NCBI GenBank assembly: GCA_021791145.1
Contig: JAJYXE010000003.1
Location: 1 to 64,000 of the forward strand
Source of the DNA: Actinomycetes bacterium
GTDB lineage: Bacteria; Actinomycetota; Acidimicrobiia; Acidimicrobiales; RAAP-2
Direction: 5' to 3'
Length of the DNA stretch: 64,000 nucleotides
The notes under the pieces are model-generated. The model saw nothing but the letters and a program-made list of their open reading frames with translations. It was not told the origin of the DNA and made no database searches. Shown piece after piece: positions 52,510 to 63,623 of this stretch. The stretch's first letter is position 1, and every line of letters starts with the position of its first letter. The position numbers and the translations under genes are program-made.

Positions 52510-53550
52510 TCAGCTGACCGTCAGGCGCTCGAGCCCGAGATGGTCGAGGAGCGAGGAGAACTGGGCGGAGAGCCATCCGAGGTCGCCTGCGAGGAGGATG
52601 GCCCCGAAGGCGACCAAGACCGCCCCCGCCAGCACCTGCACCACGGCGAGCGGCTTGCGGGCGCGGGCGAAGAAACCGGTGAGCCGGTCGAAGGCGATGC
52701 CGGTGAGGAGGAACGGCACGCCGAGGCCGAGCGAGTAGGCGAAGAGCAAGACGACTCCCCCCGCCAGGGTCGCGCGCGTGAAGGTGAGGGCGAGCACCGC
52801 ACCGAGCACCGGGCCGAGACAAGGAGTCCAGGCGAAGGCGAAGGCCATGCCCAGCACGGGGGCGGCCCACACGCCGAGCTTCTCCGGGCGGACGTGGAGG
52901 TGGCGGTCGCCGATCAGCCAGGCGGCCCTGCCCGCCACCCGCGGGCCGAGCCGATGCCAGACGCCCGCGGGTGCCGTGCTCACGAGCATCACGGTCCCGA
53001 GCACGACGATCACGGCCCCCGAGACCGTGACGAGCCCGCTCTTGTGGCTGATCAGCAGGTGCCCCACTCCTGACGCCGTCGCGCCCAGAGCCACGAAGAC
53101 GACGGTGAACCCGATTACGAACAGGACCACCCCGCGGAGCAACGGTGCGAGCGGCCGTTCCGGCCGTCCCCGCCTCGTGGGCGCGACCCGGGTCGGGCGA
53201 GAAGCTGAGGACGCGGACGGGGCGGCGGAGGAAGGGGCGGAGGAAGGGGCGGCGGAAAGAGGGTCGGCGGAGGAAGGGGCGCTAGGGGCGGGGACGGAGG
53301 GGGCCGCCCGGGTGGCAGGGCCGCTCGGGGATGGCGCGCCGACGAGTGCGAGCTCTCGCGCAGCGACCACCGCATGCCGATCGCCTCTCGGCCCCCCCTT
53401 CGAGCTGAGCTCGGCGGCGGACAAGCCCGAAACGAGCGACAAGTAGCCCGGCACGAGGGGCAGCACGCACGGGGAGAGGAACGACAAGATGCCCGCGCCG
53501 AACGCGACGAGCACCCCGAGCGGGTCGGCGGTGATCGTCCCGGCGAGCAC
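52510..53550 (-). CDS. ccdA: CcdA-family thiol-disulfide electron carrier
   Basis: This 346-residue protein (GTG 53550) has the CcdA/DsbD-type membrane domain with FLSPCVLPLVPGY and AWTPCLGPVLGA, one Cys in each, and about six helices. It transfers electrons from cytoplasmic thioredoxin to the outer thiol proteins CcmG and CcmH. A long Ala/Ser/Pro loop (about 55-125) with a tandem repeat (APSSAPSSAAPS) separates the first helices from the rest. It is encoded 2.2 kb from ccmA. Confidence 0.92.
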   Translation of the reverse strand: MLAGTITADPLGVLVAFGAGILSFLSPCVLPLVPGYLSLVSGLSAAELSSKGGPRGDRHAVVAARELALVGAPSPSGPATRAAPSVPAPSAPSSADPLSAAPSSAPSSAAPSASSASRPTRVAPTRRGRPERPLAPLLRGVVLFVIGFTVVFVALGATASGVGHLLISHKSGLVTVSGAVIVVLGTVMLVSTAPAGVWHRLGPRVAGRAAWLIGDRHLHVRPEKLGVWAAPVLGMAFAFAWTPCLGPVLGAVLALTFTRATLAGGVVLLFAYSLGLGVPFLLTGIAFDRLTGFFARARKPLAVVQVLAGAVLVAFGAILLAGDLGWLSAQFSSLLDHLGLERLTVS

Positions 53551-53551
53551 C

Positions 53552-55808
<2,257 letters not shown>

Positions 55809-55867
55809 CCACTCCTCCCCGAAAGACCCGAAAGAGTCGACGGCGAGGCGCGCGGCCTCGGAGGGGA

Positions 55868-57865
55868 TCAGGACCGCAGACGGTCCCCGGAAGCGATCTC
55901 CACGGGCTCGAGGTGGTCGGCCGGCTCGAACCCGAGCACCTTGGCGTAGAAATAGAGCTCGGCCTCAGTCGTGCGCTTCACGTTCTCGGCCCTCCGGAAG
56001 CCGTGCTGCTCGCCCTCGTAGGCGACATAGGCGTGCGGCACGCCCTTGTCGCGCAACGCGGCCACCATCTTTACGGCCTGATCTGGTGGGACGACCTTGT
56101 CCTCGAGCCCCTGGAACACGATGAGCGGCGTGCGGAGCCGGTCGGTGTGGGCGATGGGCGAGCGATCCCGGTACCGCTTCGCTGTCTCGGGCCACGGACC
56201 GATCAGCCCGTCGGTGTAGTGCGATTCGAACTTGTGGGTCTCCGCGGCGAGCGCGCTGGCGTCCGCGACGCCGAAGTAGCTCGCGCCGGCAGCGAAGACG
56301 CTGCTCCACGTGCACGCGCAAAGCACGGTGAAGCCGCCGGCGCTCCCTCCGTGGATGAGCAGCCGGTGGGCGTCCACCCGCCCTGCGCGCGCGAGCGACT
56401 GGGCGGCGTGCACGCAGTCGGCGACGTCCACGACGCCCCACTGGCCCCGCAAGCGATCCCGGTACTCCCGCCCGTAGCCCGTGCTGCCGCCGTAGTTCAC
56501 GTCGACCACCCCGAAACCCCTCGAGGTCCAGAACTGGATGGAGTAGTTCAGGATGGGATGGGCTTCCGAGGTGGGACCGCCGTGGACCGTGACGATGAGG
56601 GGCGGACGCTCGTCCACGGGCGCGGCGAAGTCGCCGTTGGTGGGTGGATAGAAGAGGGCATGTGCTTCTTTGTCATCCGCGGTGGAGAACGTGACCGGCT
56701 CGGGGACCGAGAGGTACGCGGGGTCGACGGTCTTGTGGCGCGACGGCTTGAGGACCTCGGCGTCCCCGCCGGCGGTGCCCGGCGCCGCTGACCCTGCCGG
56801 CGTGAAGCGGACGACCGAAGGGGGCTCGGTCGCCGAGGCTGCGACCGCGAGCACCGAGCGCCCGTCGGCGCTGGCGCACAACGCGCTGAAGTAGGTCCAT
56901 CGCGTCGGCCACGGCGCGAGCTCGGACGCGCCTGGACGAAGGACTCCGAGCCACCCGAGGCCGTCCTTGCTCCAGGTGGCCACGATCGAGCCGTCGTCGA
57001 GCACGGCATAGTTCGAGTTCCCGAACTGCCAGTCGGCTGACGCGAACTCGGCCTGCATCGGCGCGAGCGCCGTGGGGGCGCCGCCGTCGTGGTCCGCCGC
57101 GTAGAGGTTCCACCATCCCGTGCGGTCGGAGACGAAGAGGAGCCGCCCGTCCGGGGTGTACTTGGGCTGGGTCACCGATTCGCCTGGCCCGCCGGCGACG
57201 AGCCTGGCGCGCACCGGGACGAGCGACGCATCGAGCTCCGCCTCCCACAGCTCCGTCCCGTCCCAGGGCATGTTCGGGTGGTCCCACGACGTCCATGCCA
57301 GGCGCCTGCCGTCTGGAGAGAGCACCGGGTGCGAGTAGAAGTCGTGTCCCTCGGCGATCACGCTGATCCCGCTCCCGTCGGTGCGAACGGCCACCAGGTC
57401 GTTCACGACCGCGCTCGGGAGGTCCGGGTCCGCGTGGCGCTCGCGCACGGCGATCAGATGGGTCCCGTCCCCCGCCGACAGCGGTGCGGCGTAGCGCCAC
57501 GCGCCCGGGGTCGGCGGCGATGGCGTGATGGGAACCGGCTGCTCGCCAGGGCCCGTGCGGTACAGCCGCTGGTCCGAGAAGTTGGCGAAGTAGACGGTGT
57601 CGCCCCAGCCAGCTGCACATGCGCCGCCGTACTCGTGGACCGTCGTCCGCGCGCTCAGGTCGGGGCCGAAGACGTCGTGGGCGTCACCGTTGCCCTCTCG
57701 CGGGGCCCGCACGAGGACCGAACGCCCTCCTTCGTCCGGGCGCGACTCCAACCAGTACACGAAGTCGCCCGACTCGAAGGGGAAGGAGAGGCCCACAGCG
57801 TCGGTGACGAGGGTCTCGAGGGAGATGGGCGATGCCCAGGAGCCGTAGGGTGCGAGGCGGGTCAT
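55868..57865 (-). CDS. Prolyl oligopeptidase family (S9) serine peptidase
   Basis: This 665-residue protein has an N-terminal beta-propeller region (about 1-400, with TPDGRLLFVSDRTGWWNLY-like blades) and a C-terminal alpha/beta hydrolase domain. The Ser is in HGGSAGGFTV, the His in EGEQHGFR and a likely Asp in GLEDKVVPPDQ. S9 enzymes of this type cut short peptides as dipeptidyl or acylaminoacyl peptidases. No signal peptide is seen, so it acts in the cytosol. ATG 57865 is used, 75 bp from the TetR start. Confidence 0.92.
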   Translation of the reverse strand: MTRLAPYGSWASPISLETLVTDAVGLSFPFESGDFVYWLESRPDEGGRSVLVRAPREGNGDAHDVFGPDLSARTTVHEYGGACAAGWGDTVYFANFSDQRLYRTGPGEQPVPITPSPPTPGAWRYAAPLSAGDGTHLIAVRERHADPDLPSAVVNDLVAVRTDGSGISVIAEGHDFYSHPVLSPDGRRLAWTSWDHPNMPWDGTELWEAELDASLVPVRARLVAGGPGESVTQPKYTPDGRLLFVSDRTGWWNLYAADHDGGAPTALAPMQAEFASADWQFGNSNYAVLDDGSIVATWSKDGLGWLGVLRPGASELAPWPTRWTYFSALCASADGRSVLAVAASATEPPSVVRFTPAGSAAPGTAGGDAEVLKPSRHKTVDPAYLSVPEPVTFSTADDKEAHALFYPPTNGDFAAPVDERPPLIVTVHGGPTSEAHPILNYSIQFWTSRGFGVVDVNYGGSTGYGREYRDRLRGQWGVVDVADCVHAAQSLARAGRVDAHRLLIHGGSAGGFTVLCACTWSSVFAAGASYFGVADASALAAETHKFESHYTDGLIGPWPETAKRYRDRSPIAHTDRLRTPLIVFQGLEDKVVPPDQAVKMVAALRDKGVPHAYVAYEGEQHGFRRAENVKRTTEAELYFYAKVLGFEPADHLEPVEIASGDRLRS

Positions 57866-57940
57866 GCCACACAGTAACGAACCATTTGCCCCGGACAAGA
57901 GTGCCTTGCCTCCGGGCGAAGCTAACTAACGTCCCTTGTC

Positions 57941-58618
57941 GTGACGTCGGCGGGAGCCCCGGGCCACTCGACTCCCCGCGAAGCGGGTCGTCGCTGGCGC
58001 ACGCTGCGCCTCACCGGCGACGAGCGACGCCGGCAGCTCTGCGCCGTCGCCCTCGCGCTCTTCGCCGAGCGCGGGTACGAGTCGACGACGATGGACGAGA
58101 TCGCCGAGATGGCGGGGGTGACGAAGCCCCTCCTCTACCAGCACTTCTCGTCGAAGCGAGGGTTGTACCTCGAGCTCGTCGACACGGTCGCCGAAGACCT
58201 CCTCTCGGAGATCTCTGCTGCCACGGCAGCCGCGGGGGGCCCCCGGGAGCAGGTCGAGGACGGTTTTGCAGCCTACTGCCGCATGGTCGTCACGCACGAG
58301 ACAGCCTTCCGACTGCTCTACAGCCGGAGCAGCCGGACCGACGCCGAGCGGGGCAGCGCCTTGCGCAGGGTGGAGGACGCGATCGCCGAGGCAATCGATC
58401 CCCTCATCGCCGCCGGCCTCGACCCCGACCACCGCCGCTTCCTGGCCTACGCGGTCGTCGGCATGGCGGAGGGCGCGAGCCGCCACTGGATCGAGACGCG
58501 CAGGGCTGACACCCTCGCCCGCAGCGACCAGCGTCGGCTCGACGAGGAGGCGCAGCGCCTTGCGCGTCGCCTCGCCAACCTTGCATGGGCTGGGCTGCGC
58601 GCGATCCACGCGGACTGA
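57941..58618 (+). CDS. TetR-family transcriptional regulator
   Basis: This 225-residue protein (GTG 57941) has the TetR helix-turn-helix: ALALFAERGYESTTMDEIAEMAGVTKPLLYQHFSSKRGLYLEL. The C-terminal ligand domain is unlike those of named members. It is divergent from the S9 peptidase with a 75-bp spacer, so that gene is its likely target. Confidence 0.88.
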   Translation: MTSAGAPGHSTPREAGRRWRTLRLTGDERRRQLCAVALALFAERGYESTTMDEIAEMAGVTKPLLYQHFSSKRGLYLELVDTVAEDLLSEISAATAAAGGPREQVEDGFAAYCRMVVTHETAFRLLYSRSSRTDAERGSALRRVEDAIAEAIDPLIAAGLDPDHRRFLAYAVVGMAEGASRHWIETRRADTLARSDQRRLDEEAQRLARRLANLAWAGLRAIHAD

Positions 58619-58683
58619 CGGCATCCGCCCTGCCCCGACCCGCAGACCTGCGCAGGTTCAAGCTGCACAGACCCGCAGTGCGA

Positions 58684-58702
58684 GAGGATCCCCGGGGTCC
58701 TC
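58684..58702. terminator. Possible bidirectional terminator hairpin
   Basis: GAGGATCCCCGGGGTCCTC folds into a stem of about 7 pairs with one bulge and a CCGG loop, between two convergent genes. It touches the stop of the phosphatase gene (58701). No T-run follows. Confidence 0.3.
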
Positions 58703-59315
58703 AGAGTGACCGCACCAGCGCGGCGCACAGTGACCAGAGCTCGGCGGCGCACGCGGCGTATGGGGCATCGGGGTCATCGGGGTCAGCAGGGGCATCGAGG
58801 GCAGCATGACCGGCGGGGTCTTCGACGTCGTCGGCGGGGTCGAGGGGGGCGTCGGCGAGCCGAAGGGCGGCGATCCTCTCGGCGAATGGGGACGGCGACC
58901 CGAACGGGGCGAGCTGGGCGGGCGGGGCGAGGTCCCGCACGAGCGTCCGGAGCATCCCGGTGCGTCCCGCTGCAGCGGGGTAGCGGCGCCGGACGTGGCG
59001 CACGTGCGCGGCCTCCATCGCCACGACGAGGTCCGCCCGGCCCAGTGCGTCGGCGTCCAGTTGGCGGCTCCGATGAGCGCGCGCTCCCGCCGCCGCCCGC
59101 TCCAGCTCGGGCTCGAGCACCGCGACGGTGCCGAGCGCGGCGAGGGTCCTCGCGCCGGGCGGCACGCCCTCGGCCGCGTGCGTCCCGGCGGTCATCACGC
59201 AGAGCGTGAGCCCCCTTCGGGCGGCCGCGAGCTCCAGCATCACCCCCGCCATCACAGAGCGGCACGTGTTGCCCGTGCACACGGCCAGCAGCGACAAGGA
59301 ACGTCGCACGGCCAT
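58701..59315 (-). CDS. Low-molecular-weight protein tyrosine phosphatase-like
   Basis: This 204-residue protein has the P-loop VCTGNTCRSVMA near its N-terminus (CxxNxCRS). The family uses the first Cys as nucleophile to remove phosphate from tyrosine or arginine residues. The expected late Asp-Pro lies in LADAPLDPADDVEDPAG. The C-terminal part carries a repeat-rich Asp/Pro/Ala segment. The long start at GTG 59336 is possible; ATG 59315 is preferred because it directly precedes the family N-terminus. Confidence 0.85.
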   Translation of the reverse strand: MAVRRSLSLLAVCTGNTCRSVMAGVMLELAAARRGLTLCVMTAGTHAAEGVPPGARTLAALGTVAVLEPELERAAAGARAHRSRQLDADALGRADLVVAMEAAHVRHVRRRYPAAAGRTGMLRTLVRDLAPPAQLAPFGSPSPFAERIAALRLADAPLDPADDVEDPAGHAALDAPADPDDPDAPYAACAAELWSLCAALVRSL

Positions 59316-59368
59316 CGACAGTACCGGGACCCGCACGGCGACCTGGTGCCGCGCGTAGGTTTACGCCG

Positions 59369-59935
59369 GTGGACGGTCACCCCCCTCGGCTCGACTCGAC
59401 CGATCTCGCCCTCCTCCGCCAATTGCAGCGAGACGCGCGCCAGACCAACAAGGACCTCGCCGAGGCCGTCGGGATCGCCCAGTCGACGTGCCTCGAGCGC
59501 ATCAGGGCGCTGCGCGCGCAGGGGGTCGTCAAGGGGTGGCACGCGGACGTGGACCTCGAGGCGCTCGGGAGGCCCTTGCGCGCCATGATCAGCGTCCGGT
59601 TGCGGCCGAAGACCACCGCTTCGGTGCGGGCGTTCCAGCAGGAGATGCTCGACGCGCCCGAGGTGCTCGAGGTGTGGACCGTCACCGGCGCCGACGACTT
59701 CCTCGTAGAGGTCGCCACGCACGATGTCGCCCACCTCCGGGACTTCGTGCTCGACCACGTGACGGGCAGGAGCGAGGTCGTCGACGCGCGGACTGCCCTC
59801 GTCTACGACCAGGTGCGCCGCTGGGAGATCCTGCCGGCGGAGCAGATCCTCCCCACAGCGGAGCTCACGCGAGCGAAAAACGCGCCAGGCGCGCCGCGAG
59901 CTCCTCGCGGTACGACGCCACGCTCCTCTCCTTGA
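59369..59935 (+). CDS. AsnC/Lrp-family transcriptional regulator
   Basis: This 188-residue protein (GTG 59369) has an N-terminal helix-turn-helix (LDSTDLALLRQLQRDARQTNKDLAEAVGIAQSTCLERIRAL) and a RAM effector domain (ISVRLRP..DAPEVLEVWTVTGADDFLVEV). Lrp-type proteins bind amino acids and control their metabolism. It is next to and overlaps the 3' end of the indolepyruvate oxidoreductase gene by 71 bp, so an aromatic amino acid effector is a reasonable guess. The C-terminal tail (from about 168) is rich in Arg/Pro/Ala and reads through the opposing gene. Confidence 0.88.
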   Translation: MDGHPPRLDSTDLALLRQLQRDARQTNKDLAEAVGIAQSTCLERIRALRAQGVVKGWHADVDLEALGRPLRAMISVRLRPKTTASVRAFQQEMLDAPEVLEVWTVTGADDFLVEVATHDVAHLRDFVLDHVTGRSEVVDARTALVYDQVRRWEILPAEQILPTAELTRAKNAPGAPRAPRGTTPRSSP

Positions 59936-62900
59936 CGGACTCGTAGCCGCGGACACGATCGGGGAGCCTGGCGATGCCGGTGGCGGCATCGAGGTTCGAC
60001 TGGGAGAGCGCGGGGAGGATCGAGCGGATCGCGTCGGCGTACTCGCCTGGCAGCGCCCGCTCGGTGCGGCGGAGCGGGGTGCGCCCGAACGGATCGAACC
60101 TGGTGCCGCGGACGCGCCGGGAGGCGCGCAGCGCCTGCATCGCCGGGCGCGACCAGCTCCCGAGCCGGATCTTGCGGCCGAGGCCCCGCGCACGCAGTGC
60201 CGGCGGGTGGAGGAGCCAGGTGGTCTCGCCCTCCGACGGATCGGTGGCTGGGAAGTGGAGGAGGAGCCTCGCGACCTCGTACTCGTCCTTGTACGCGAGG
60301 AGCTTGTGATAGCCGAACGCGACCGCAGCGGTGAGCCGGCCGTCGCTGCCCACACGCCGCTCCGCACCTGCGGCCTCCCCGACGAGCGCGGCAAAACGCC
60401 GCGCGAGCGCCTCGTCCTGGTAGTCGGCGAGGTCCCCGGCGAGCCACTGGACGTGTCGCCGGTCCACGGCGGGGAGCGACGAGAAGTCGACCCCCGAAAG
60501 GATCCGTGCGCCAACGTCGAACGCGCTGGGCCCGGGCGGGACGCCGAAGACAGCGTCCGCGCCGGGTGAGCCGCCGGGTGAGCCGCCGGGTGAGCCGCCG
60601 GGCGGAGCACCGGGGACCGCGGGAGCTCCGTCGAGCGCGCCACACGTCGTCCCGGCGTGAGCGGCGACCCAGCGCCGCCCTGCCTCGAATGCCGCCACGT
60701 TGGCGTCGACCGCCACCCCGTTGCGCTCGATCGCCGTGGTGATGGACAGCGCGGACACCGGCAGCATGCCGAGCTGGCTCGCCGCCCCGAGGAGGACGAC
60801 GTTCGCCGCCGTCGCGGTGGCCCCGGCCTCGTGGGCCACCGCGACCGCGTCGAGGAAGACGGCACGACCGCCGCCCGCCGCGCCGGTGAGAGCCGCCTCG
60901 AGCTCGGCCACCGGCACCTCGCGTGGCTCGAGGCCGAGGACCATCGGCCCGCTCAGGCTCGTGGCAGAGGAGCCGACGACCGCCGTGCGTCCCGGGACCA
61001 TGCTGGAGAGCACCTCGGGGGTGCTCGCAGCGACCAGGTCCGCCGCGACCAGCAGGTCGACCTCGCCTTCGCCCAGCACGTTCGAGCGCTCACCGGCGCC
61101 GGGGCCGATGCGAAGGTCCGAGATGACCGGTCCCGCCTTCTGCGAGAGCCCGGTCTGGTCGAGCCCCCAGACTTCCAACCCTTCGAGCAGCGCAGCCCAC
61201 GCGAGGAGGTGCGCGACGGTGACCACCCCCGTCCCGCCGATCCCGGCGATCCGCACGGTGAGCGCGTGGTCGCGCATTGCGACCGGCCCAGGCGCGAGCA
61301 CCTTCTCGCTGCGGCCGACCGCCTCTTGTGCCCGCGTCACAGTCGAGGGGGGTCGCGCGAGGTCGACCTTCACGAGCGTGAACGCAGGGCAGTCGCCCTT
61401 GAGGCACGAGCGGTCGACGTTGCAGCTGTCGTCGTCGATCCGGGTCTTCGTGCCGAGCGGAGTGTCGACCGTCTGCAACGCCAGGCAGTTGGACTTCACC
61501 TGACAGTCGCCGCAGCCTTCGCAGACCCGCTCGTTGATCACGACGCGCTCGGTCGGCAGCGGCGCAAGACCGCGCTTCCTCGCCCGGCGCAGCTCGGTCG
61601 CGCACGGCTGGTCGTGCACGAGGACCGTGACGCCGTCGACGGCGGCGAGCTCCTCTTGGACGGCGACGACGTCGTCACGCGGACGGACCGACACCCCCTG
61701 CGGCAACCGCAGGCACCGGTAGCGGCGGGTGTCGTCGGTCGTGATCACGACGCGCCGGACCCCCTCGAGGAGCAGCATGCGAGCGAGATCGACCGGGGAG
61801 CCGGTCCCCCCCACGACGTGCTGACCGCCGGTCATCGCCGTCGCACCGTTCCAGAGCAGCTTGTAGGTGATCGACACCCCCGCGGCGACCGCCGCGCGAA
61901 CTGCCAGCTGGCCCGAGTGGAAGAACGTGCCGTCGCCGAGGTTCTGGACGAGGTGGCGCTCTCCGACGAAGGGCGCCATGCCGATCCACTGCGCGCCTTC
62001 ACCGCCCATCTGCGTGAGGCCCACTCGGTGGCCGACCCGCGCGTCGGGCATGTAGTGGACGATCGTGTGGCAGCCGATGCCCTCGCCGACGAGCGTGCCC
62101 TCTGGCACCACCGTGCTCACCGAGTGGGGGCACCCGGGGCAGAACCACGGCACCCGGGTCGGCCGTGCCGCGCCGACCCCGTCGGGCTGGCGGGTCGCGC
62201 CGACCCCGTCGGGCTGGCGGGTCGTGCCGACACGGAGCTCGATCCGCCTGCGCGGCTCGGGCGGGTCCTTTACGGCTGTGCCGATGCTTGCACGCAGCAC
62301 CGGCAGGAGCACTCGGGCGATCGACGCGGCGTCGAGCACGCCGTGGCGCGGGACGAGCGGTCGTCCCTCGAGGTCGAGCCTTCCCAAGACGGCAGGGCTG
62401 CCGGGGCGCCGGGCGATCATCGACAGGAGCTGGCTCTCGACGAGGTCGCGCCGCTCCTCGACGACGACGAGCCGTTCGACCCCGCGCGAGAGCGCCCGCG
62501 CGAACCCCTGCCCGATCGGGAAGGGCATCCGGATCTCTCCGAGCACCACACCGCTGGCGTGCAAGCTGGCCGCGTCGAGGCCGAGGAGCGCCAGTGCCTC
62601 GACCAGCTCCGAATAGACGATCCCTGCGGCGACGATCGCCAGGCGGGGCCGCTCGGGCGTGACCACGAGGCGGTTGAGCCCGTTCTCGTCCCCATAGCGC
62701 GCGGCGGCCGCGATGCGGTCGGTGAGCACCGCCTGCTCCCGCTCGAGGGTTCCCGGCGTGAGGAGGTCGCCGGAGACCGGAGGTGCGACGTACCCGTCGG
62801 GGACGACCGGTTCGGGCCATTCCCGCAGCGCCACGGTGCCTTCTGCGTCGGCGAGAGCGGTGGCGAGCTTCATCCCCACCCACGCGCCGCTGAAGCGGGA

Positions 62901-63518
62901 GAGCGCGACGGCGTGGCGGCCGAGCTCGAGCACGCAGGCGAGCGACCGGGGGAACACCACCGGCATGCCGAGGTCCGAGAGGGAGGCCTCCGAGGCACTG
63001 GGCAGGGTCGAGGACTTGGCGGAGGGGTCGTCGCCCACGATCGCGAGAGCGCCGCCGTACGCCGAGGCGCCCGCGAAGCTCGCGTGCCGGAGCGCGTCCA
63101 TGCTCCGGTCGAGACCGGGTGCCTTGCCGTACCAGACGCCGAGGACGCCGCCGACGCGAGCGGAGCCGAGCGTGCTCGCCAGCTGGCTGCCCATCACCGC
63201 GGTCGCCGCGAGCTCCTCGTTGACGGCCGGGCGGTGGACGATCTCCACGTCGAGGTGGGTGCGCAAGGCGGTCTCGAGCTCCTTGTCGAAGCCTGCGAGG
63301 GGCGACCCCTGGTACCCCGAGACGAATGCCGCGGTCCGCCTGCCCGCGGCCCGGTCCGCGCGCAGCGTGTCGATCAGCACCCTGATGGTCGCCTGGACGC
63401 CGGACAGGTGCACGCTCGGGACGTCAGCGGCCCAGTGGTCGCCTGGATCGAGGTCGGAGAAGAGCCGCGTACCGCCGGTGACCGTCACACGCTCAGTATG
63501 GAGGCGATTCGCCTGCAT
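59865..63518 (-). CDS. Fused indolepyruvate ferredoxin oxidoreductase (IorAB type)
   Basis: This 1,217-residue protein combines the alpha and gamma subunit regions. The N-terminal pyrimidine-binding half has YQGSPLAGFDKELE and NEELAATAVMGSQLASTLG. The TPP-binding half has PWFCPGCPHSVST, GEGIGCHTI, MGGEGAQWIGMAPF and LGDGTFFHSGQLAVRAAV. A ferredoxin-like region has CEGCGDCQVKSNCL and KGDCPAFT. The C-terminal gamma domain has RIAGIGGTGVVTVAHLLAWAALLEG. It converts arylpyruvates to acyl-CoA with ferredoxin as acceptor, in aromatic amino acid catabolism. ATG 63518 is used. Two tandem duplications lie in linkers, one (DGVGATRQP) before the CPGC motif. Confidence 0.95.
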   Translation of the reverse strand: MQANRLHTERVTVTGGTRLFSDLDPGDHWAADVPSVHLSGVQATIRVLIDTLRADRAAGRRTAAFVSGYQGSPLAGFDKELETALRTHLDVEIVHRPAVNEELAATAVMGSQLASTLGSARVGGVLGVWYGKAPGLDRSMDALRHASFAGASAYGGALAIVGDDPSAKSSTLPSASEASLSDLGMPVVFPRSLACVLELGRHAVALSRFSGAWVGMKLATALADAEGTVALREWPEPVVPDGYVAPPVSGDLLTPGTLEREQAVLTDRIAAAARYGDENGLNRLVVTPERPRLAIVAAGIVYSELVEALALLGLDAASLHASGVVLGEIRMPFPIGQGFARALSRGVERLVVVEERRDLVESQLLSMIARRPGSPAVLGRLDLEGRPLVPRHGVLDAASIARVLLPVLRASIGTAVKDPPEPRRRIELRVGTTRQPDGVGATRQPDGVGAARPTRVPWFCPGCPHSVSTVVPEGTLVGEGIGCHTIVHYMPDARVGHRVGLTQMGGEGAQWIGMAPFVGERHLVQNLGDGTFFHSGQLAVRAAVAAGVSITYKLLWNGATAMTGGQHVVGGTGSPVDLARMLLLEGVRRVVITTDDTRRYRCLRLPQGVSVRPRDDVVAVQEELAAVDGVTVLVHDQPCATELRRARKRGLAPLPTERVVINERVCEGCGDCQVKSNCLALQTVDTPLGTKTRIDDDSCNVDRSCLKGDCPAFTLVKVDLARPPSTVTRAQEAVGRSEKVLAPGPVAMRDHALTVRIAGIGGTGVVTVAHLLAWAALLEGLEVWGLDQTGLSQKAGPVISDLRIGPGAGERSNVLGEGEVDLLVAADLVAASTPEVLSSMVPGRTAVVGSSATSLSGPMVLGLEPREVPVAELEAALTGAAGGGRAVFLDAVAVAHEAGATATAANVVLLGAASQLGMLPVSALSITTAIERNGVAVDANVAAFEAGRRWVAAHAGTTCGALDGAPAVPGAPPGGSPGGSPGGSPGADAVFGVPPGPSAFDVGARILSGVDFSSLPAVDRRHVQWLAGDLADYQDEALARRFAALVGEAAGAERRVGSDGRLTAAVAFGYHKLLAYKDEYEVARLLLHFPATDPSEGETTWLLHPPALRARGLGRKIRLGSWSRPAMQALRASRRVRGTRFDPFGRTPLRRTERALPGEYADAIRSILPALSQSNLDAATGIARLPDRVRGYESVKERSVASYREELAARLARFSLA
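60565..60603. repeat. 12-bp in-frame repeat inside the IOR gene
   Basis: About three copies of GCCGGGTGAGCC encode GGSPGGSPGGSP in a linker of the C-terminal part of the oxidoreductase. Confidence 0.9.
62163..62230. repeat. 27-bp in-frame repeat inside the IOR gene
   Basis: A 27-bp unit (TCGGGCTGGCGGGTCGCGCC then GACCCCG) occurs about 2.4 times and encodes TRQPDGVGA twice, immediately before the CPGC iron-sulfur motif of the TPP domain. Confidence 0.9.
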
Positions 63519-63623
63519 GTGAAGGGTCCAACAAGATATTCGGATACTGGGCTCTATAGCGTGTATGATTCGTTCAGTCTGAGCGCGAGAGGTCTGGGCC
63601 GAACGATGCTCGGCGGGCCGGGA
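63519..63623. other. A/T-rich spacer upstream of the IOR gene
   Basis: A 105-bp region with locally low GC (about 63530-63580). On the minus strand TATAGA (about 63560) could be a -10, but no matching -35 was found. It also follows the end of the acyl-CoA dehydrogenase gene, so it should stop that transcript. Confidence 0.4.
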
